NCBI GenBank assembly: GCA_002327225.1
Contig: DCUN01000196.1
Coordinates: forward strand, 4,751-22,617
Source: Desulfobulbaceae bacterium UBA2213
GTDB taxonomy: Bacteria; Desulfobacterota; Desulfobulbia; Desulfobulbales; Desulfocapsaceae
Direction: 5' to 3'
Length of the DNA: 17,867 bases
This document shows positions 14,070 through 17,867 of the stretch, piece by piece. The translations under genes and the position numbers were made by a program. The notes below the pieces were generated by a model. That model made no database searches, was not told the DNA's origin, and was given only the letters and a program-made list of their open reading frames with translations. The number at the start of each line of letters is the position of its first letter. The first letter of the stretch is position 1.

Positions 14070-15356
14070 TCAGGCTAATTTTTTGAATGACCATTCAGTC
14101 ATTTCAAGCCCCTTTTCCAACTGCTTTTCCGTCTGGGCAGCAGAGATAAAAGCCACCTCAAACTGAGATGGCGCCAGATAAATTCCCTGCGACAGCATCT
14201 GCCGATAATGGAGACCATAACGACCCGCATCAGCCGTCATGGCAGATTCAAAATCAACCACTTTCTCAGTGGTAAAAAATCCGGTCATCAACGATCCCAC
14301 CCTATTCAACTGGACCGGGATATGTGTCCGTTCACTGATTTCCCGGAGACGGTCGGCAAAACCGGCAGCCTTATCGTTCAACTGTTTGTAAAATCCTTCT
14401 TTTTTGAGCAGTTTCAGGGTGGCAATACCAGCGGCCATGGCCAGAGGATTCCCGGACAGGGTCCCGGCCTGATACACCGGTCCATCCGGGGCGACCTGAT
14501 CCATGATATCGGCCCGCCCCCCATAAGCCCCAACCGGCAGGCCACCGCCAATAATCTTGCCCAGACAGGTCAGATCCGGCATGACTCCGAAATACTCCTG
14601 GGCACCACCATAGGCCAGACGAAAGCCGGTGATCACTTCATCAAAGATCAGGATGATGCCAAGCTCGGCGGTAAGCGCCCGCAACTTCTGCAGGAAGCCA
14701 GGGGCCGGAGCGACACAGCCCATATTACCGGCCACCGGTTCGACAATCACACAGGCGATATCGAGGGCGCTATCACGCAGGGTCTTCTCGAGGATCTCTT
14801 CATTATTATACGGGATGGAGACGGTATTTTTGACAATCTCCTCCGGCACGCCGGGACTTCCGGGAATACCGAGGGTGATCACGCCGGAGCCTGCTTTGAC
14901 CAGAAAAGAATCGGCATGGCCATGATAACAACCGTCAAATTTAACAATCACCTTTTTGCCGGTATAGCCTCGGGCCAGACGAACCGCACTCATGGTTGCC
15001 TCGGTGCCGGAGCTGACAAAACGGACCTTTTCCACCGACGGCAGGGCGTCCACTACCATGGAGGCAAGCTCAATCTCTTTTGGGGTAGGCGCCCCGAAAC
15101 TGGTTCCATACTGCATGGCCTCCCCAATGGCTGCCAAGACATCAGGATGGGCGTGGCCAAGGATCATTGGCCCCCAGGAACAGACAAAATCTATATACTC
15201 GTTGCCATCCACATCATAAACAGATGACCCCAGTGCCCGTTCAATAAAAACCGGGTCGCACCCCACTGATCGACAGGCCCGCACCGGACTGTTCACGCCG
15301 CCGGGGATAACCTTTCGTGCCTGTTGAAACATCTGTGCGGATATGCTTGTTTTCAT
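14070..15356 (-). CDS. hemL: Glutamate-1-semialdehyde 2,1-aminomutase
   Basis: A PLP enzyme that transfers the amino group of glutamate-1-semialdehyde to give 5-aminolevulinate, the entry to haem, sirohaem and other tetrapyrroles via the C5 route. The 428 residues have the normal length. VSSGTEATMSAVRLARG at 114-130 binds the PLP phosphate, FDEVITGFR at 238-246 carries the PLP-ring Asp239, and Lys267 in LGKIIGGGLPVGAYGG forms the Schiff base. ATG 15356 follows AAGGAG at 7 bases; the frame extends to a TTG at 15371, but that codon has no site of its own. It is preceded by a good promoter and followed by the atp cluster on the same strand without an obvious terminator. Confidence 0.98.
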   Translation of the reverse strand: MKTSISAQMFQQARKVIPGGVNSPVRACRSVGCDPVFIERALGSSVYDVDGNEYIDFVCSWGPMILGHAHPDVLAAIGEAMQYGTSFGAPTPKEIELASMVVDALPSVEKVRFVSSGTEATMSAVRLARGYTGKKVIVKFDGCYHGHADSFLVKAGSGVITLGIPGSPGVPEEIVKNTVSIPYNNEEILEKTLRDSALDIACVIVEPVAGNMGCVAPAPGFLQKLRALTAELGIILIFDEVITGFRLAYGGAQEYFGVMPDLTCLGKIIGGGLPVGAYGGRADIMDQVAPDGPVYQAGTLSGNPLAMAAGIATLKLLKKEGFYKQLNDKAAGFADRLREISERTHIPVQLNRVGSLMTGFFTTEKVVDFESAMTADAGRYGLHYRQMLSQGIYLAPSQFEVAFISAAQTEKQLEKGLEMTEWSFKKLA

Positions 15357-15435
15357 TTTAAACTCCTTCAACGATTCAGTTTGACGTATCTGTTCACTCT
15401 TTCCCCTTGCTAATTCCCCCCAAAAAAACAGTCTG

Positions 15436-15465
15436 ACTATAGCACGCCAGAAGAAAACCTGTCAA
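15436..15465 (-). promoter_or_regulatory. Strong sigma70-like promoter for hemL
   Basis: On the minus strand perfect TTGACA (15465-15460), an 18-base spacer, then TATAGT (15441-15436, 5 of 6). It lies about 80 bases before the hemL start in the 314-base gap (15357-15670), shared with the divergent trxA gene. No other gene is seen in that gap. Confidence 0.72.
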
Positions 15466-15552
15466 ACAAGTTCCTCCCTTGACCTTGCTACAATCATACA
15501 CAAAGTAATTTTTTGATTACCATTCAACATCATGCCCTGCTGAAATTTTTAC

Positions 15553-15581
15553 TTGTCATGCAAAACCCCAGAAGGTACACT
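15553..15581 (+). promoter_or_regulatory. Promoter candidate for trxA-trxB
   Basis: TTGTCA (15553-15558, 5 of 6), a 17-base spacer and TACACT (15576-15581, 4 of 6) lie about 90 bases before the trxA start and are divergent from the hemL promoter. Confidence 0.5.
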
Positions 15582-15670
15582 GTGCACACGTATCAATAAT
15601 TCACTTTTTTTAAAGTTAAATAATTTTGGCTATTCATACTTCCCAGAAATATCAACAACGGAGACAGGCA

Positions 15671-15997
15671 ATGGCAAGCGATAAAGTTCAGGCAATAGAT
15701 GATGCTGCATTCACGGCAACAATTTCTTCAGAGATACCCTGTCTTGTGGATTTCTGGGCCCCCTGGTGTGGTCCCTGCAAGGCAATCGGTCCCGTCATTG
15801 AAGATCTGGCTGAGGAATATAAAGGAAAGGTCACCATCCTCAAGATGAATGTTGACGATAATCCGGTCACTCCCGGAAAATACGGCATCCGCGCCATCCC
15901 CACCCTGATACTCTTTAAAAGCGGCGAGGTCGTAGACCAGATCACCGGTGCCGTCGGAAAAAAACAACTTGTTGACCTCATCAGCAAGGCCCTGTAA
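15671..15997 (+). CDS. trxA: Thioredoxin
   Basis: A cytosolic dithiol-disulfide carrier of 108 residues, with active site WCGPC at 32-36 (Cys33 and Cys36), cis-Pro at Pro77 in the AIPTLI segment, and buried Asp in LVDFWA at 25-30, all canonical. ATG 15671 follows GGAGA at about 7 bases; an in-frame ATG at 15626 would add 15 residues unlike the family. trxB, its reductase, starts 49 bases downstream, so the pair forms a complete NADPH-driven system. Confidence 0.97.
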   Translation: MASDKVQAIDDAAFTATISSEIPCLVDFWAPWCGPCKAIGPVIEDLAEEYKGKVTILKMNVDDNPVTPGKYGIRAIPTLILFKSGEVVDQITGAVGKKQLVDLISKAL

Positions 15998-16015
15998 TTC
16001 CGTCTTGTAAGGCCA

Positions 16016-16034
16016 TCACCAAAAAAAATGGTGA
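16016..16034. repeat. Small hairpin before trxB
   Basis: TCACCA (16016-16021) and TGGTGA (16029-16034) can pair around an A-rich loop, 12 bases before the trxB start. It may limit trxB translation relative to trxA; as a terminator it would only suit the minus strand. Confidence 0.4.
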
Positions 16035-16046
16035 CTAAAAAAACCA

Positions 16047-16988
16047 ATGAAGAAAAGTCACTACGAACTGATCATCCTGGGATCCGGCCCTGCCGGACTC
16101 ACGGCCGGACTCTATGCGGCAAGGGCCAGGACTGATCATCTCCTGATCGAAAAAGGCGCGGCCGGTGGCCAGGTACTGCTCACCGACTGGGTTGACAACT
16201 ATCCTGGTTTTCCTGACGGCCTTTCCGGTTTTGAGCTTGCCGAAAAAATGGAGTCCCATGCCCGCCGCTTCGGGCTCACTACCCGGACTGCCGAGGTGGT
16301 GAGTATGGATCTCCTGCAGAGCCCTAAAGTCCTTACCCTGGAAGATGGTGAGCAACTCACCTGCGATGCCCTGATCATCTGCAGCGGTGCACGTCCGCAA
16401 CGCCTCGACATTCCGGGAGAAATAGAGCTCACCGGCAAAGGTGTTTCCTACTGCGCCACCTGCGACGCCCCGTTTTATCGCGACATGCATGTGGCCGTGG
16501 TTGGCGGCGGCAATACCGCCATACAAGAGGCCGCCCACCTGACAAAATTCGCCAGCCGGGTCACTGTGATCCATCGCCGCGATGCATTACGAGCCACAAA
16601 GATCGTCCAGGAGAAAGCCTTTGCCAACAAAAAGATTGATTTTATATGGAACAGTCATGTTACTGCCATTGAGGGTGGAAAAGGGGTCGAACGGCTTCAG
16701 CTCAAAGACAACAATGGCAAAGAGACGACACTGGCCGTTGACGGTATCTTTATCCTCATTGGCGTGATCCCCAATAACGAGATGCTGCCCCTGCAAGTCC
16801 TGAAGGCAGAAGATGGCGGTTTTATCCCCACAGACAACGAGACCAGGACAGCGATCCCCGGGGTCATGGCGGCAGGAGATATCCGCCGCAAAGAAGTGCG
16901 GCAGATCGTCAACGCTGCCGGCGAGGGGGCAACTGCCGTCCTCGCCGCAGAACAGTATCTCAACAGTTTAGGAGCCGTAACGAGATAA
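16047..16988 (+). CDS. trxB: Thioredoxin reductase
   Basis: An FAD enzyme that reduces thioredoxin with NADPH. The 313 residues are the low-molecular-weight bacterial type. GSGPAG at 12-17 binds FAD, the redox motif CATC at 136-139 is followed by Asp140, GGGNTAIQEA at 153-162 binds the dinucleotide, and HRRDALRA at 176-183 carries the Arg pair that selects NADPH over NADH. The MAAGDI segment near the end is the second FAD contact. No good ribosome binding site precedes ATG 16047, but the next frame starts are less compatible with the family's N-terminus; a hairpin lies just upstream. It follows trxA closely. Confidence 0.97.
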   Translation: MKKSHYELIILGSGPAGLTAGLYAARARTDHLLIEKGAAGGQVLLTDWVDNYPGFPDGLSGFELAEKMESHARRFGLTTRTAEVVSMDLLQSPKVLTLEDGEQLTCDALIICSGARPQRLDIPGEIELTGKGVSYCATCDAPFYRDMHVAVVGGGNTAIQEAAHLTKFASRVTVIHRRDALRATKIVQEKAFANKKIDFIWNSHVTAIEGGKGVERLQLKDNNGKETTLAVDGIFILIGVIPNNEMLPLQVLKAEDGGFIPTDNETRTAIPGVMAAGDIRRKEVRQIVNAAGEGATAVLAAEQYLNSLGAVTR

Positions 16989-17021
16989 CATGGCCATTTA
17001 TATCTATTTCGCCACGGCTCC
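16971..17021. repeat. Nested inverted repeat across the trxB stop
   Basis: GGAGCCGT (16971-16978) is complementary to ACGGCTCC (17014-17021), and inside it AGATA (16983-16987) pairs with TATCT (17001-17005). The stop codon 16986-16988 lies within the structure. No T-run follows directly (a six-T tract occurs near 17056), so a terminator role is weakly supported. The rest of the 16989-17100 gap shows nothing else. Confidence 0.4.
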
Positions 17022-17100
17022 TTATGCTGCTCTGGGCACGTAGATAGCCATATTATTTTTTACAGCGGCTCACCACCTTAACCTAATACTCTAAGCAATC

Positions 17101-17867
17101 ATGCATGCACCTGTCATTTTCTCCCGCTCCTTGATTATCGCCCTGCTTTCTGCGACCCTTCTCACCACCTCTTTGAGCGGTTGCGCCACCATGAAGTCAT
17201 GGTTTGGCATGGGCGGCGAAGATATCCAGATTCCCGCAGACAGCCTGGCCATGAAAGGTATGGATGAATATGATGTCGGCAATTACAGTGCAGCCGTAAA
17301 ACATTTTGATGAGATCCTGAACAATTACCCCTTCAGCCCCCAGGCCATGCTTGCCGAGCTGAAAGCTGCCGACTGCAACTATTTTATGGAAAACTATGCT
17401 GAAGCGCTGGTTCTTTACAAAAAATTCGAGGAACGATATCCAACCAACGAGGCCATTCCTTACGTCTTGTACCAGATCGCCATGTGCAGTTACCAGCAGA
17501 TTGACACCATTGACCGTGATACCTCAGGCGCGACAAAATCCATCCGCGATTTTACCCGGCTGATCAAGGCCTTTCCAGGATCGCCCTATACTGATGAGGC
17601 CAAAGCCCGGATCAGGGCAGCCAACGAATTTCTGGTCAACCATGAATATCTTGTCGTTGAATTCTACCTCAGAACGGATAAACACCTTGACGCCAAAACC
17701 AGGCTGAATTATCTGATCACCACCTATCCCGATGCATCAATCACCCCTAAGGCCAAGATGCTCCTTGCCAAGCTTGAATCCGGTGAAAAGATGGGCTTCA
17801 ATCTTTCATCCTGGTTCTCCGGACTGGCAAAACTGCCGGACTGGCACCTCTTCTCCTCTGGTAAACC
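17101..17867 (+). CDS. bamD: BamD outer-membrane assembly lipoprotein (3' end cut by window edge)
   Basis: A periplasm-facing lipoprotein of the BAM complex that helps insert beta-barrel proteins into the outer membrane. The 255 visible residues begin with a signal peptide (1-27) and lipobox LSGC with Cys28. TPR-like helical repeats follow: about 46-78 (AMKGMDEYDVGNYSAAVKHF), 83-115, 119-160 (with the family's IDRD at 137-140 and AFPGSPY at 157-163) and beyond. The final residues (LSSWFSGLAKLPDW) are probably near the natural C-terminus, but no stop occurs before the edge. ATG 17101 is the only plausible start: an in-frame stop (TAA at 17092-17094) lies just upstream. No good ribosome binding site is visible. 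The start is 112 bases after trxB. Confidence 0.93.
   Translation, partial: MHAPVIFSRSLIIALLSATLLTTSLSGCATMKSWFGMGGEDIQIPADSLAMKGMDEYDVGNYSAAVKHFDEILNNYPFSPQAMLAELKAADCNYFMENYAEALVLYKKFEERYPTNEAIPYVLYQIAMCSYQQIDTIDRDTSGATKSIRDFTRLIKAFPGSPYTDEAKARIRAANEFLVNHEYLVVEFYLRTDKHLDAKTRLNYLITTYPDASITPKAKMLLAKLESGEKMGFNLSSWFSGLAKLPDWHLFSSGK

Noticed and set aside
14208..15227. 339-codon open frame on the plus strand opposite hemL
   Set aside because: Shadow of hemL; low-complexity composition and no ribosome binding site.
16035..16574. 179-codon open frame on the minus strand opposite trxB
   Set aside because: Antisense to the conserved FAD and CATC regions of trxB.
1..17867. tRNA, rRNA, CRISPR, insertion sequence, toxin-antitoxin or defence system
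   Set aside because: No cloverleaf, regularly spaced repeat array, transposase motif or defence-associated domain seen on either strand.

Overview
The window reads as ordinary core genome of a Gram-negative, probably anaerobic proteobacterium. The best guess is a Desulfobacterota (former Deltaproteobacteria) member close to Desulfobulbales. This rests on moderate GC, an F0-only ATP synthase cluster (atpZ-atpI-atpB-atpE) with no F1 genes beside it, a long-form UbiD decarboxylase, the C5-pathway hemL, and outer-membrane genes (bamD and a 17-kDa-antigen-like lipoprotein). The assignment is an inference from gene content, not a measured phylogeny. No tRNA, rRNA, CRISPR array, insertion sequence, phage or defence module was found.

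Layout. Positions 1-3911 (minus strand) hold a compact cluster transcribed aroK -> aroC -> glgA -> gap: two shikimate-pathway enzymes followed by a glycogen-synthase-like enzyme and glyceraldehyde-3-phosphate dehydrogenase (cut by the left edge). A sigma70-like promoter lies before aroK. Positions 4056-5337 (plus) hold cbpA-cbpM, a DnaJ-type co-chaperone with its small MerR-like modulator. Positions 5338-5882 have no intact gene: they contain the frameshifted remnant of a hemerythrin-like protein, a promoter and a perfect 15-bp hairpin. A glycine-zipper lipoprotein (5883-6329) and a terminator follow. Positions 6430-9248 (plus) are a small unknown gene, a UbiD-family decarboxylase and an RluB-type pseudouridine synthase, tightly packed. 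An HU/IHF gene (9524-9811) follows a long inverted repeat.

Positions 9925-12056 (minus) hold a nucleoside phosphorylase-family gene overlapping rimO. Positions 12181-13974 (minus) are the F0 cluster, ending in a strong terminator, and 14070-15356 (minus) is hemL with a good promoter. The last part (plus) is trxA-trxB, the complete thioredoxin reductase couple, then bamD, which runs off the right edge.

I see no convincing new multi-gene system. The most informative non-routine items are the decayed hemerythrin gene, several long perfect or near-perfect inverted repeats in intergenic DNA, a glycogen synthase with an altered substrate-binding motif, and an unrecognised 98-residue protein with a His/Cys-rich tail encoded 3 bases before the UbiD-family gene.
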